DNA from: Mesorhizobium neociceri
GTDB lineage: Bacteria > Pseudomonadota > Alphaproteobacteria > Rhizobiales > Rhizobiaceae
Assembly (NCBI RefSeq): GCF_013520985.1
Contig: NZ_JACDTY010000003.1
Span: 310,001-374,000 of the forward strand
Reading direction: 5' to 3'
DNA length: 64,000 nucleotides
Below, piece by piece: positions 1 to 10,300 of this stretch. Within the stretch, counting starts at the first letter, position 1. Each line of letters opens with the position of its first letter. The position numbers and the translations under genes were made by a program. A model generated the notes under the pieces. The model saw only the letters and a list, made by a program, of their open reading frames with translations, ran no database searches and had not been told where the DNA came from.

Positions 1-414
1 ATCGCCGAACTGATCAAGGCGGAGTTCCCGCTGCTGACCGTCCTGGCGCGCGCCTACGATCGCGGCACCGCGCTGTCGCTCATCCGCGTCGGAGTGGATT
101 TCCAGCTGCGCGAAACCTTCGAATCGGCTCTCGTCTTCGGCGGCTCGGCGCTTGAAGCGCTTGGCGTCGAACCGGAAGACGTCGCCGACGTCATCGAGGA
201 TGTTCGGCGCCGCGACAACGACCGCTTCGAGACGCAGCTGGCGGAAGGCATACGGGCTGGCCGGCGCTTCCTAAGGGGCAATATCGGCACGCCGATTCCG
301 ACGCCGCTCGCCCCGCCACGTCGACCCGGCCAGGCGCTGAATGAAGAAACCGCCGGTGTGTTGAACAAATCCGAGCCTGCCGATCAGGGGAATGCCGATG
401 ACCGCATTGGATGA
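1..414 (+). CDS. C-terminal part of KefB/KefC-type cation:proton antiporter (partial)
   Basis: The reading frame is open from the first base of the window, so the 5' end is missing. About 137 residues are visible. They include LARAYDRG and a segment reading VDFQLRETFESALVFG followed by VRRRDNDRF, which matches the end of the RCK/TrkA-N domain of glutathione-gated K+ efflux antiporters of the CPA2 family. The last 40 or so residues are a Pro-rich hydrophilic tail. The membrane part would lie upstream of base 1. The stop codon lies inside the following DUF924 gene, so the two are probably co-transcribed. The family call is good; KefB versus KefC cannot be settled from this fragment. Confidence 0.85.
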   Translation: MAELIKAEFPLLTVLARAYDRGTALSLIRVGVDFQLRETFESALVFGGSALEALGVEPEDVADVIEDVRRRDNDRFETQLAEGIRAGRRFLRGNIGTPIPTPLAPPRRPGQALNEETAGVLNKSEPADQGNADDRIG

Positions 415-946
415 GCGCGCGCTTGCCGTCACCCGATTCTGGCGCGAGGCCGGCGAAGATGCGTGGTTCGAGAAGAACGATGCCTTTGACGCGGATTTTC
501 GCAGCCGGTTTCTCGACCTGCACTTTGCTGCCGCACGGCGCGAGTGCGACGCCTGGTCGGAGCATGCCGAGGGTTCGCTGGCGCTGATGATCCTGCTCGA
601 CCAGTTTCCGCGCAACTGCTTTCGCGGCAGCGGCCACATGTACGCCACCGATCCATTGGCAAGGCATTTTGCCGCCAGGGCGATTGCAGCCGGCCATGAC
701 CTTGCACTGGAAGAAGACCTGCGCGTCTTCCTGTACCTGCCCTATGAGCACTCCGAGCTGCCCGCCGACCAGGACAGATCGGTCGAGCTCACCACTGCCA
801 GGGCGCCGGACTATGTGAAATACGCGGTCGAGCATCGCGACATCGTCGAGCGTTTCGGGCGGTTCCCGCATCGGAACAAAATGCTTGGCCGCGAAACGAC
901 TGCCGACGAACAGGTATTTCTCGATGGCGGAGGGTTTTCCGGCTAG
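398..946 (+). CDS. DUF924 family protein
   Basis: A protein of about 182 residues that begins MTALDERALAVTRFWREAG and contains the family hallmarks LILLDQFPRN-like (here MILLDQFPRNCFRG), FLYLPYEHSE and VERFGRFPHRN. DUF924 proteins are soluble, all-helical, TPR-like and of unknown function. I prefer the ATG at 398 over the in-frame ATG at 392 because the purine run AGGGGA (386-391) touches the first ATG but sits about 6 bases from the second. The gene overlaps the end of the antiporter gene, and its stop overlaps the convergent folK by 4 bases. Confidence 0.88.
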   Translation: MTALDERALAVTRFWREAGEDAWFEKNDAFDADFRSRFLDLHFAAARRECDAWSEHAEGSLALMILLDQFPRNCFRGSGHMYATDPLARHFAARAIAAGHDLALEEDLRVFLYLPYEHSELPADQDRSVELTTARAPDYVKYAVEHRDIVERFGRFPHRNKMLGRETTADEQVFLDGGGFSG

Positions 947-1455
947 CCCAGCCACCAGTCGCGGCCGGAAGACAGCCGCTTTATGCCTGACGTATCGACG
1001 GCGCCGAGCCGCTCGGTGACGCTGCGGCCGCCCACCGCCAGTTCCGGCGCAATCTCGGCCAGTGGCGCCAGCACGAAGGCGCGCTCCAGCATCCTGGGAT
1101 GAGGTACCTCCAGCCCGGTCTCGTGGATGATGCGGTCGCCGAACACCAATATGTCGATGTCGATCAGGCGCGGCCCCCAGCGCTCCTCGCGCACCCGCTT
1201 CAGCTTGCGCTCGGCCTCGAGGCAGAGGTCGAGCAGCGCCCTTGGCGCCAGCACCGTCGAGATTTCGGCGGCGGCGTTGAGGAAATCCGGCTGGTCGAGC
1301 TTGCCCCAGGGTGGCGTGCGGTAGAGCGAGGAGACGGCGATGACGCGCGTGCTCTCGTCGGCATCGAGCAAGCGCAGCGCCGTGGCCATCGAGGCCGCCG
1401 GATCGCCGAGATTGCCGCCAAGGCTGAGATAGACCGTATTATTCGGGCCAGACAA
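943..1455 (-). CDS. folK: 2-amino-4-hydroxy-6-hydroxymethyldihydropteridine diphosphokinase
   Basis: A 170-residue HPPK. It transfers pyrophosphate from ATP to 6-hydroxymethyl-7,8-dihydropterin, the step before dihydropteroate synthase in folate synthesis. Visible motifs are the N-terminal LSLGGNLGDP, the RTPPWG loop that contacts the pterin, and the signature GPRLIDIDILVFGD, whose aspartates bind the two Mg ions. Length is normal for the family. It is the last gene of a folP-folB-folK operon on this strand, and its start overlaps the folB end by 17 bases, which suggests translational coupling. Confidence 0.96.
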   Translation of the reverse strand: MSGPNNTVYLSLGGNLGDPAASMATALRLLDADESTRVIAVSSLYRTPPWGKLDQPDFLNAAAEISTVLAPRALLDLCLEAERKLKRVREERWGPRLIDIDILVFGDRIIHETGLEVPHPRMLERAFVLAPLAEIAPELAVGGRSVTERLGAVDTSGIKRLSSGRDWWLG

Positions 1456-1798
1456 CGGTCACCTCGACATAATCGAGCACGCCGGGCACCGGCGCGTTCG
1501 GCTTGCGCACGGTGATCTCGGCCTTCCTGATCTGCGGAAACCGCGCCGTCAGCGCCTTCGCCACTTCGAGCGCCAGCGCCTCGATCAGGAAACGGCGATG
1601 TCCAGTGACGATCTTTTCAATCACCGTGAAGGCGATGCCGTAATTGACGGTGTCCTCAATGGAATCATCCTCCAGCGGACGGCTGGGCTCGACCGTCAAC
1701 TCGGCATCGACATAGAAACGCTGGCCAAGCGCCTCCTCCTCGTCCAGCACGCCGTGCCGGGCAAAGAAGGCGCAGTTCTTCATACGGATGACATACAT
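1439..1798 (-). CDS. folB: dihydroneopterin aldolase
   Basis: A 119-residue FolB that cleaves 7,8-dihydroneopterin to 6-hydroxymethyldihydropterin and glycolaldehyde. It starts MYVIRMKNCAFFARHGVLDEE, which carries the conserved glutamate after HGVLDEE, followed by GQRFYVDAEL. The C-terminal half holds VRKPNAPVPG, with the lysine expected in the active site. Length is typical. It lies 3 bases after the folP stop and overlaps folK, so the three folate genes form one tight transcription unit in an order not matching the pathway. Confidence 0.96.
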   Translation of the reverse strand: MYVIRMKNCAFFARHGVLDEEEALGQRFYVDAELTVEPSRPLEDDSIEDTVNYGIAFTVIEKIVTGHRRFLIEALALEVAKALTARFPQIRKAEITVRKPNAPVPGVLDYVEVTVVWPE

Positions 1799-1801
1799 TT
1801 C

Positions 1802-2647
1802 TTAGCGTCCTGGCTTTTCACGCGCCAGCATAGCATCGGCAACGGCCAGCGCGTCCACGTTGATTGCGACATCGTGGACGCGAAACAGATCGGCGCCCTT
1901 GAGCCTGAGGATAACGCTGGTGGCTGCCGTCCCTGCGCCGCGCTCAGCGGCGTCGCGGCCGGTTACGGTGCCGATGAAGCGTTTTCGCGATGTGCCGGCC
2001 ATCAGGGGAAAGCCCAGCGCCTTCAGTTCGGAAAACCGCGCCATCAGGTCGAGGTTTTCCTCCGCCGTCTCCTTGGCGAAGCCGAAGCCGGCATCGAGCA
2101 CGACATGGCTATCCTGCACGCCGCTGCGCTTCGCGATTTCCAGCGATGCCTTGAGGAAGAAAAACTGGTCGTCGATGACATCGGGCAGCTTTTGCCGTCC
2201 GCGCCCGGTATGCATGATGACCAGCCCGGCGCCGCTCTCGGCGGCGACGCGGGCAATGCCGGGTTCACGCTGCAAGCCCCAGACATCGTTGACGATATGC
2301 GCGCCGGCGGCGACGGCGAGCCGCGCGGTTTCCTCGCGATAGGTGTCGACCGAAATCATGGCTTCACCAGACGCCGCGAGCGCGGCGATCACCGGCAGAA
2401 TGCGGGCCTGCTCTTCTTCAGCGGTGACGGGAGACGCACCGGGGCGCGTCGATTCTCCGCCGATGTCGATGACGACAGCCCCCTCTTCCACCATGCGGCG
2501 CGCCTGGGTCACCGCCTGGTCCGGCGCAACGAACTGACCGCCATCGGAAAAACTGTCCGGCGTGACGTTGAGAATGCCGACCACTATGGCCTTCTCGCCA
2601 AGGTCGAGATGACGCCCATGCGCCAGTTGCCATCGCCTTGTCGTCAT
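1802..2647 (-). CDS. folP: dihydropteroate synthase
   Basis: A 281-residue FolP that condenses p-aminobenzoate with hydroxymethyldihydropterin pyrophosphate; it is the sulfonamide target. Seen directly are the pterin-binding signature VGILNVTPDSFSDGG and the second loop IGGESTRPGASPV, then the VNDVWG and LDAGFGFAKE segments and the C-terminal SRKRFIG substrate loop. It is the first gene of the folP-folB-folK operon. A divergent DUF922 gene starts about 120 bases away, and that interval should hold both promoters, though none is clear enough to call. Confidence 0.96.
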   Translation of the reverse strand: MTTRRWQLAHGRHLDLGEKAIVVGILNVTPDSFSDGGQFVAPDQAVTQARRMVEEGAVVIDIGGESTRPGASPVTAEEEQARILPVIAALAASGEAMISVDTYREETARLAVAAGAHIVNDVWGLQREPGIARVAAESGAGLVIMHTGRGRQKLPDVIDDQFFFLKASLEIAKRSGVQDSHVVLDAGFGFAKETAEENLDLMARFSELKALGFPLMAGTSRKRFIGTVTGRDAAERGAGTAATSVILRLKGADLFRVHDVAINVDALAVADAMLAREKPGR

Positions 2648-2765
2648 TGTCCTTCAACCATGTGGCTCATCGAGCACTTGCAATCCATCAACGATGCGTG
2701 ATCGGTGGAAGATCAATTCCGTTGCGCCGGCAACGGCCGTAAAGCAAGGTGAGTGAAGAGGCAAC

Positions 2766-3386
2766 ATGATGAAGCGACCCCTGCTCTGCGCCCTGATGCT
2801 GGCTTTGACCGTTTTACCGGCAGGCGCGGCAAATCTGGTGAAGACCTACAGCTATTTTGGCATCGGCGGCAGCACGCTCGATGCCATCGAGACACAATTG
2901 TCGACACAAGGACCCGAGGTGAAAAGCACCGGGATGCGGCATCCGGGCGCCACCCAGATGGCATTCACCACCCGCATCAGCTACGCGCAAACCGCTGATT
3001 CCTGCCGCATCGCCAAGGCCGCCGTCACCGTCAAGGTCAAGGTCATCCTTCCGCAGTGGCGCAGGCCGCGCAAGGCCGACGCCGATGTCAGGCTGTTTTG
3101 GGATACGCTGTCGGCGGACATCAAGCGCCACGAGGAGCGCCATGTCGAGATCGCGAAGAATCACGGCCGTCAGCTTGAGGACGCGCTGAACGCCAGCTAC
3201 CCGCAAAAGACCTGCGCTGAGGCCAAGGCCAAGGCGGCTGAGATCACCGCGGCCGAACTCGCCAGGCATGACCAGGACCAGCTGCGCTTCGACCGTGTCG
3301 AGGGCGTCAACTTCGAAAGCCGCATTCTGCGGCTGCTGCGCTACCGCATACAGCGCGTCGAGAACGGCCAGCTTCCACCGGGCTGA
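2766..3386 (+). CDS. DUF922 family putative secreted zinc-dependent protease
   Basis: A 206-residue protein with an N-terminal signal peptide (about residues 1-22, hydrophobic core CALMLALTVLPAGAA). The motif HEERH at residues 122-126 is the HExxH zinc-protease signature of the DUF922 family. Aromatic-rich N-terminal segments and a helix rich in Arg and Glu follow. The likely location is periplasmic. The start is the first of two adjacent ATG codons, with a GAAGAGG sequence ahead of it. No substrate is suggested by the neighbours (divergent folate operon, downstream MFS pump). Confidence 0.82.
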   Translation: MMKRPLLCALMLALTVLPAGAANLVKTYSYFGIGGSTLDAIETQLSTQGPEVKSTGMRHPGATQMAFTTRISYAQTADSCRIAKAAVTVKVKVILPQWRRPRKADADVRLFWDTLSADIKRHEERHVEIAKNHGRQLEDALNASYPQKTCAEAKAKAAEITAAELARHDQDQLRFDRVEGVNFESRILRLLRYRIQRVENGQLPPG

Positions 3387-3478
3387 AACACAGGACTGAT
3401 ACCAAGCCAATCCTGCCGAAACATGAGGCCAGCGCCAGAAAGTTTTCGGGCAAGGGTCGAAATCGGCCTATACGGGAC

Positions 3479-3488
3479 GACATATGTC
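3479..3488. promoter_or_regulatory. 10-bp palindrome upstream of the MFS pump gene
   Basis: The perfect palindrome GACATATGTC lies about 115 bases before the start of the MFS gene at 3603, in a 216-base gap. It is followed closely by a small inverted repeat (CTCG...CGAG). It could be an operator for an unlinked regulator; no regulator gene is adjacent and no second copy was found nearby. Confidence 0.25.
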
Positions 3489-3602
3489 AGGCTCGCAAGA
3501 CGCGAGCTTCGAAACACGAGATCAAGACCAATTGAGGCGGCGTATAGCGGAGCGGCCATTTGGCGCCGCGCAATCGCTCGCAGACACTGTGGATGAACTG
3601 AT

Positions 3603-5084
3603 ATGGACCAGGCTGTCGACAAGCCGGTTTTGGCGGCGCCCACCGCGCCTCTGACGGAAAGCGAGAAGAACGTCATCATCGCTGGCATCCTGCTGTCGAT
3701 GCTCCTGGCGGCGCTCGACCAGACCATCGTCGCGCCGGCCATGCCGACCATCGGCCGTTCGCTCGGCCATGCCGACTATCTGCCGTGGATCGTGACCGGC
3801 TATCTCCTGACGGCGACCGCCATGGCGCCGCTCTACGGCAAGATCTCCGACGTCTATGGCCGCCGGCCGACGGTCTATGCAGCGATCCTGATCTTCCTCG
3901 CCGGATCGCTGGTCAGCGCCATGGCCCCCAACATGTTCGTGCTGGTCGTCGGGCGAGCGATCCAGGGTGCGGGCGGCGGTGGCCTGTTCGCCTTGGCGCA
4001 GATCGTTATCGGCGACCTGGTGCCGCCGCGCGAGCGGGCGCGTTATGCCGCGTGGATTTCGGGCACATGGGCCGTCGCCAGCATCGCCGGACCGTTGCTC
4101 GGCGGCGGATTTGCCGAACATCTGCACTGGTCGCTGATCTTCTGGATCAACATCCCGCTTGGTGTGGTGGCCATGGCCATCATCAACAAGCCGCTGCGCA
4201 AACTGCCGGTCGCCGCAAAGCGGCATCGCATCGACGCCCTGGGAGCACTGCTTCTGGTGGTGGCGACGGCATTACTTCTACTGGCGCTCAACTGGGGCGG
4301 CAGCGCCTATCCCTGGGCCTCGCGCGAGATCCTCGGCCTGCTCGCCTGTTCGGCGGCCTTCTGGGGCGCGTTCGCGCTGCGGCTGATGCGTGCGGCCGAA
4401 CCGCTGATCTCGCTTGAAGTGCTGAGCAATCCGATCGTGCTTGCCGGCACGGCGTCGATGTTCCTGCTGCAGGCCGCCAATATCGGCCTGTCCGTGTACC
4501 TGCCGGTCTATCTGCAGTCGATCATCGGCCTCTCGGTCAGCCAGTCGGGCCTCGCCATGCTCGGCCTGCTGCTCGGCACTGTCGCCGGCGCAACGTTCAG
4601 CGGCCGCACCATACCGCGCTTCTTCCACTACAAGCGCATCGCCATGGTCGGCGTTGTCTTCGCCATTATCTGTCTCGGCGTGCTCAGCCTGGTCGCCGGC
4701 CGCGCCTCGCTGCTGGTGGTCGAGCTCTTGACCATCTGCATTGGGCTGGGAAGCGGCACCACCTTCCCGGTCGCCACCGTGTCGGTGCAGAACGCTGTCG
4801 ACCGCGCGCATCTCGGCGTCGCCACCGGCGTGCTGACCTTCCTGCGTTCGCTGGGCAGCGCGCTCGGCGTCGCCATGCTTGGCGCCGTGGCGCTCGGCTA
4901 TGGCCTGCCGCTTGCCGGCGAAGGCGCGCCGGCTGCCGGACAGATCGTCTCGGCGACACCGTTCATGATGATCTTCCTTGCAGCAGCCATCACGCTCGTC
5001 CTGTCGCTGATCACGCTGGCGCTGATGCCGGAGAAGTCGTTGCGTGGCCGCGACGAGACCGAGGCGGCAGTCCTTGTGGAGTGA
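3603..5084 (+). CDS. DHA2-family (14-TM) MFS multidrug efflux transporter
   Basis: A 493-residue inner-membrane proton-driven exporter of the EmrB/QacA type. The N-terminus carries LDQTIVAPAMPTI, the motif D1 region of DHA2 pumps, and motif A appears as GKISDVYGRRP between helices 2 and 3. Fourteen hydrophobic segments can be traced along the protein, and the length fits the 14-TM class rather than the 12-TM class. No membrane-fusion partner (EmrA) is adjacent, so it may act alone or with an unlinked partner. The ATG lacks a strong ribosome binding site. Confidence 0.9.
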   Translation: MDQAVDKPVLAAPTAPLTESEKNVIIAGILLSMLLAALDQTIVAPAMPTIGRSLGHADYLPWIVTGYLLTATAMAPLYGKISDVYGRRPTVYAAILIFLAGSLVSAMAPNMFVLVVGRAIQGAGGGGLFALAQIVIGDLVPPRERARYAAWISGTWAVASIAGPLLGGGFAEHLHWSLIFWINIPLGVVAMAIINKPLRKLPVAAKRHRIDALGALLLVVATALLLLALNWGGSAYPWASREILGLLACSAAFWGAFALRLMRAAEPLISLEVLSNPIVLAGTASMFLLQAANIGLSVYLPVYLQSIIGLSVSQSGLAMLGLLLGTVAGATFSGRTIPRFFHYKRIAMVGVVFAIICLGVLSLVAGRASLLVVELLTICIGLGSGTTFPVATVSVQNAVDRAHLGVATGVLTFLRSLGSALGVAMLGAVALGYGLPLAGEGAPAAGQIVSATPFMMIFLAAAITLVLSLITLALMPEKSLRGRDETEAAVLVE

Positions 5085-5105
5085 ACCTCGGCTCGGCAGG
5101 TCTAC

Positions 5106-6149
<1,044 letters not shown>

Positions 6150-6241
6150 TCATTGCCAAAACTGGGCCAAACTGGCGCGAGACTGCATGAGCATTGGCCC
6201 GCTGCCAAGCGGCAGCGGCAAAAATCAGCTGGAACGGGAGT

Positions 6242-6562
6242 TCAGCCCTGGCGGGCGGGCACGCGCACGACGAGGCCGTCAAGGGCGTCGCGGACTTTGA
6301 TCTGGCAGGACAGGCGCGAGTTCGGCTGGACGTCATAGGCGAAGTCCAGCATATCCTCTTCCATCGCCTCCGGCTCGCCGACCTCGGCCGTCCAGGCTTC
6401 GTCGACATAGACATGGCAGGTCGCGCAAGCGCAGGCGCCGCCGCATTCGGCCTCGATGCCCGGCACCGCATTGCGGATCGCATTCTCCATGACGGTCGAG
6501 CCGTTTTCGGCCTCGACATCGAAAGAAGTGCCGTCATGGGCGATGAAGGTCAGCTTGGTCAT
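6242..6562 (-). CDS. 2Fe-2S ferredoxin, adrenodoxin type
   Basis: A 106-residue ferredoxin. Cysteines 40, 46, 49 and 86 give the pattern Cx5Cx2C...C that holds a 2Fe-2S cluster in the adrenodoxin/putidaredoxin/FdVI group. The core motif is [15 protein letters not shown] and the late cysteine lies in [10 protein letters not shown]. Acidic residues 60-72 match the partner-binding helix of this group. It lies 104 bases ahead of the ferredoxin reductase gene and is probably co-transcribed with it. The likely job is feeding electrons to a P450, a cluster-assembly step or another oxygenase; no such partner is encoded next to it. Confidence 0.94.
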   Translation of the reverse strand: MTKLTFIAHDGTSFDVEAENGSTVMENAIRNAVPGIEAECGGACACATCHVYVDEAWTAEVGEPEAMEEDMLDFAYDVQPNSRLSCQIKVRDALDGLVVRVPARQG

Positions 6563-6720
6563 TTGTCACCTGAAGGGAGTCTCAGCCGAGATAATCACTC
6601 CGCTGGACAAGTCAACTGCGGCGCGAAAGCGCCGCTTTGTGACGTTTTTTCGGAAAGCTGGCTAAAGCGCGCCCTGGCCCTGCCGATTCATCCCGGTGGC
6701 CGCCGGCCAAGCGGCTGCCA

Positions 6721-7092
6721 TTACCGGCTGATGGCGGCGATGAAATCGCGCACTTCCTCGATCAGGGCGCCGAGGCGCTTGAGAGTGCGTGCGTCTTCCG
6801 GCTGCTGTTCGATCGCCGTGGCGCAATCGGCGATGGCAAAGGCGCCGACCCCGCGCGCCGAACCTTTCAGCCCATGTGCCAGAAGCAGCCTTTCGCGGAC
6901 ATCGGCATCCAGGATCTTGTCGCGGACGGAAAGCGCCTGCTGCACGAACAGCGCCAGCACCTCTTGTTCGAGGGCGCGATCGCCCATTGTCTGACGGGCC
7001 AGATGGGCCAGATCCACCGGCCGCGAACGGGCCGGACCCGACGCATCGCCGCCCGGCATTGAGAAGGCAATGCCGCTTTCACCGCGTACCAA
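6721..7092 (-). CDS. Hpt-domain phosphotransfer protein
   Basis: A 123-residue histidine phosphotransfer protein. The Hpt signature AHGLKGSARGVGA places the phosphorylatable histidine at residue 73, within a run of amphipathic helices. The start is TTG at 7092, supported by AAGGAG seven bases upstream; the alternative ATG at 7059 would drop 11 residues. It is monocistronic and divergent from the giant repeat-protein gene, sharing a 298-base intergenic region with it. The kinase and receiver partners are not in the window. Hpt proteins relay phosphate between hybrid kinases and response regulators. Confidence 0.86.
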   Translation of the reverse strand: MVRGESGIAFSMPGGDASGPARSRPVDLAHLARQTMGDRALEQEVLALFVQQALSVRDKILDADVRERLLLAHGLKGSARGVGAFAIADCATAIEQQPEDARTLKRLGALIEEVRDFIAAISR

Positions 7093-7390
7093 TTTGAAAC
7101 TCCTTGTCCCGATCGCCGTAAAAAAAATAGGCGATTTCCGTCGCCAACGCGTTAATGAATGGGCCGGAAAGTTGTTGCCATAGAGGCGGCGAAATCACGT
7201 TCACGTTAACCTTATATTTAAAGTTTTACGTATCTGGCGGAATGCATGTTTTCTTTACCCGTGTGTGTCATTACGATACGAGGGTCCATTTTCAGCCTCC
7301 TGCGTGGGATAAGACAAGCCAGAATCAGGCCAAAATCATTCAGGCCAAAATCATAAAGTCCCTCGGCAGCTAGTACAGGGTAGCGAAGGC
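7093..7390. promoter_or_regulatory. Divergent control region between hpt gene and giant repeat-protein gene
   Basis: No gene is seen in these 298 bases. On the giant-gene side there is a TTAA-N8-TTAA element (7206-7221), close to but one base longer than the CtrA consensus TTAA-N7-TTAA, and an exact tandem duplication of the 15-mer TCAGGCCAAAATCAT at 7325-7339 and 7340-7354, ending 36 bases before the ATG. A run of eight A residues lies near the hpt end. Promoter positions cannot be fixed by eye. Confidence 0.45.
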
Positions 7391-10300
7391 ATGGCGAAGA
7401 AACCAACGACGACCAGAACTCTCGACAGCGACGTAGCCAGGGAACTCGAAAAGGCACTAGACCTCGACCTTAGCGGAGACGGCAGCGGCGATCTCGATAT
7501 TGCGGCGTCGATGGAAGACCTGGAAGCGCAGATATCGCAGGCCGCGGACGAACTGGCGCGCGAAGGCCGCACCCAGAAACCCGCCCCCACTCAAAGCGCA
7601 CCCGTCCAACAAAATCAAAGCGCGACGCCGGCTGCCAAGCCTGCAGAGCTGCGCCCGGTTGAATCGCGCAACAGCTCGCAGCCGGCCGGTTTCAAGCCGG
7701 CAAACGACGACCGTCAGAAAGATTACAAGACGCTTCTGCACAGCCTCAATCGGCGTGCGTCGAGCACGATCTATTGGGTCGTGGCGTTCGTGTCGCTGGC
7801 CTGGATTGCCGGCGCCGGCGGCCTTGCCAATCTGCTGTTTGGCCCCAGCATCTGGAAAATCCGTACATTCGATCAACTCCTGGCCCGCCCCGAACTGATT
7901 GGCCTCGCAATCGCGGCAATCATACCGGTTGTCCTGTTTTGGGCCTTCGCGGCGATGATCCGCCGCGCGCAGGAAATGCGCATCGCCGCCCAGTCGATGA
8001 CCGAAGTGGCTTTCCGCCTGGCGGAGCCGGAAAACCTCGCCCAGGATCGCGTCATGATGATCGGCCAGGCCGTTCGCCGCGAAGTGGCGGCGATGGGCGA
8101 AGGCATCGAGCGCACGCTGGCGCGCGCCGTCGAGCTCGAAACGCTGGTCCACAGCGAGGTCAACCAGATCGAACGCTCCTATTCGGAGAATGAATCCCGC
8201 ATCCGCTCGCTGGTCGACGGGCTGGGCAGCGAACGCGAAGCCGTCGTCACCCATGCCGAGCGCGTGCGCGCCTCGATCACCGGCGCGCACGAGACGCTGA
8301 AGGACGAAATCGGCGCTGCCTCGGACATCATTCGCGACTCCATCCTCAACGCGTCGACCAAGCTGTCGATGACGATCACCAATTCCGGCGACACGCTCAT
8401 CGACCGCATCAACGAAAGCTCGATGTCGATCTTTGATCAGGTGGAAGGCCGGCTCGATACGATCACCGACCGGCTGTCGACCTCGGGCGAAGCCTTCGCT
8501 TCGCTGCTCGACACCCGCATCGCCAAGCTGACGGACACTACGGACGGCCTGACCCGCTCGCTGACCGACCTGCTCGACGACCGCACCACCGGCATGGTGT
8601 CGCTGCTCGGGGGTGCCGCCCGAACCCTGAGCTCGGAATTTGAATCCAGCCTCAGCGGCATCGAGCGCACCTTGGCCGAACGCGGCCAGGCGCTGATCAG
8701 CGAATTCCAGACCCGCGCCGAAGCGCTCGACACCGGCACGCAAAAACTCAACGCAGCGCTCGAGGCGCGTGCCCGCCAGATCAACGAGACGCTGGTCGAG
8801 CGCGCCCGCGAGATCGCCCACACCTTCGCCGAAAGCAAGGATCATTTGTCGGCGATGATCGACCAGGGCAAGACCCAGATCGGCGCCGACATGGCCGACA
8901 TCGTTTCGTCGACCTCGTCCATGCTCGAAGCCCGTGCCAGCGACTTCGCCGGTCGCATGGAAGCGGCCCGCCATGTCGTGTCGCGCTCCTTCGACACCGA
9001 CATCCAGCGCCTTGCCGATGCCCGCGTCGGCATCGAGGAAGCCGTCGAAAACCACAGCCGCAAGTTGTCCGAAAGCCGCGAACGCATGGCGGCTGCCATG
9101 CAGGCGGATCTGGCGAAATTCGCCGAGGGCCGCGCCGGCATCGATGCCGCCGTGACCAACCAGGTGCAGAAGCTGGCGGAAGGCCGCAACCTGATTTCGC
9201 GCGCTTTGGAAGAGGATCTGCGCAAGGTCAATGAGTCGCGCGCCGCCATCGACGCGTCGGTCGGCAGCCATCTCGAGCGCCTCGAAGAGGGCCGCAACCG
9301 GCTCAACCTGGCTTTGCATGAAGACTCCGGAAAACTCGTGCAAGCCCGCACGATTATTGATGAAATGGTCGCCGGACATGTCGGCAAGCTGGCTGAAGGC
9401 CGCAACATTCTGTCGCGCGCGCTGGAGGCCGATCTCGGCAAGCTGGCCGACAGCCGCGTCAGCATTGACGGTCTGGTCGCCGGCCAGGTCGAAAAGATCG
9501 CCGAAGGCCGCGCCATCCTGACCAAGGCGCTCGAAAACGACATTATCGGCATCAAGGGCGTGATCGAAAACCACTCGGCGAAACTGGCCGAGGACCGAAC
9601 CGAACTCAGCAAGGCGCTGGAGAACGACCTGTCCGGCATCAGGGGCCTGCTCTCCGACCATTCGAACCGGCTCGCCGACGATCGTGGCCTGTTGTCCCAA
9701 ACGCTCGAGGCCGACCTTGCCAAGCTGGCGGAAAGCCGGTCGAGCATCGATGGACTTGTCGCCGGCCAGGTCGAGAAGCTGGCCGAGGGCCGCGATATCC
9801 TCAAGCGCGCGCTCGAAGCCGACATCAATACCATCAAGGGTGCCATCGTGGGTCATTCCGACCGAGTGGCGGAAGAGCGCAGCCAGCTTTCGAAGGCACT
9901 GGAAGCCGATCTGCAGAATGTGAACACCCTGATCGCCGACCACACGAGCCGGCTTGTCCAGGATCGTTCGACGCTATCCCAGGCGCTTCAGGATGATCTG
10001 CACAATGTGAACGGCATCATGGCCGATCATCAAAATAGGCTCGTCCAGGACCGTTCGGCGCTCTCAAAGGCACTGGAAGACGACATCGCCAAGCTGGCGG
10101 AGAGCCGCTCCAGCATCGATGGGCTGGTCGCCGGACAGGTCGAGAAGCTCGCCGAGGGCCGCGACATCCTCAAGCGGGCGCTCGAAGCCGATCTCAACAC
10201 GATCAGGAGCGCCATTGTCGACCAGTCACAGAAGCTGACCGAAAACCGTGGAGAGTTCGCACGGGTGCTGGAAGCCGACTTGGAAAATGTCAACAGCCTG

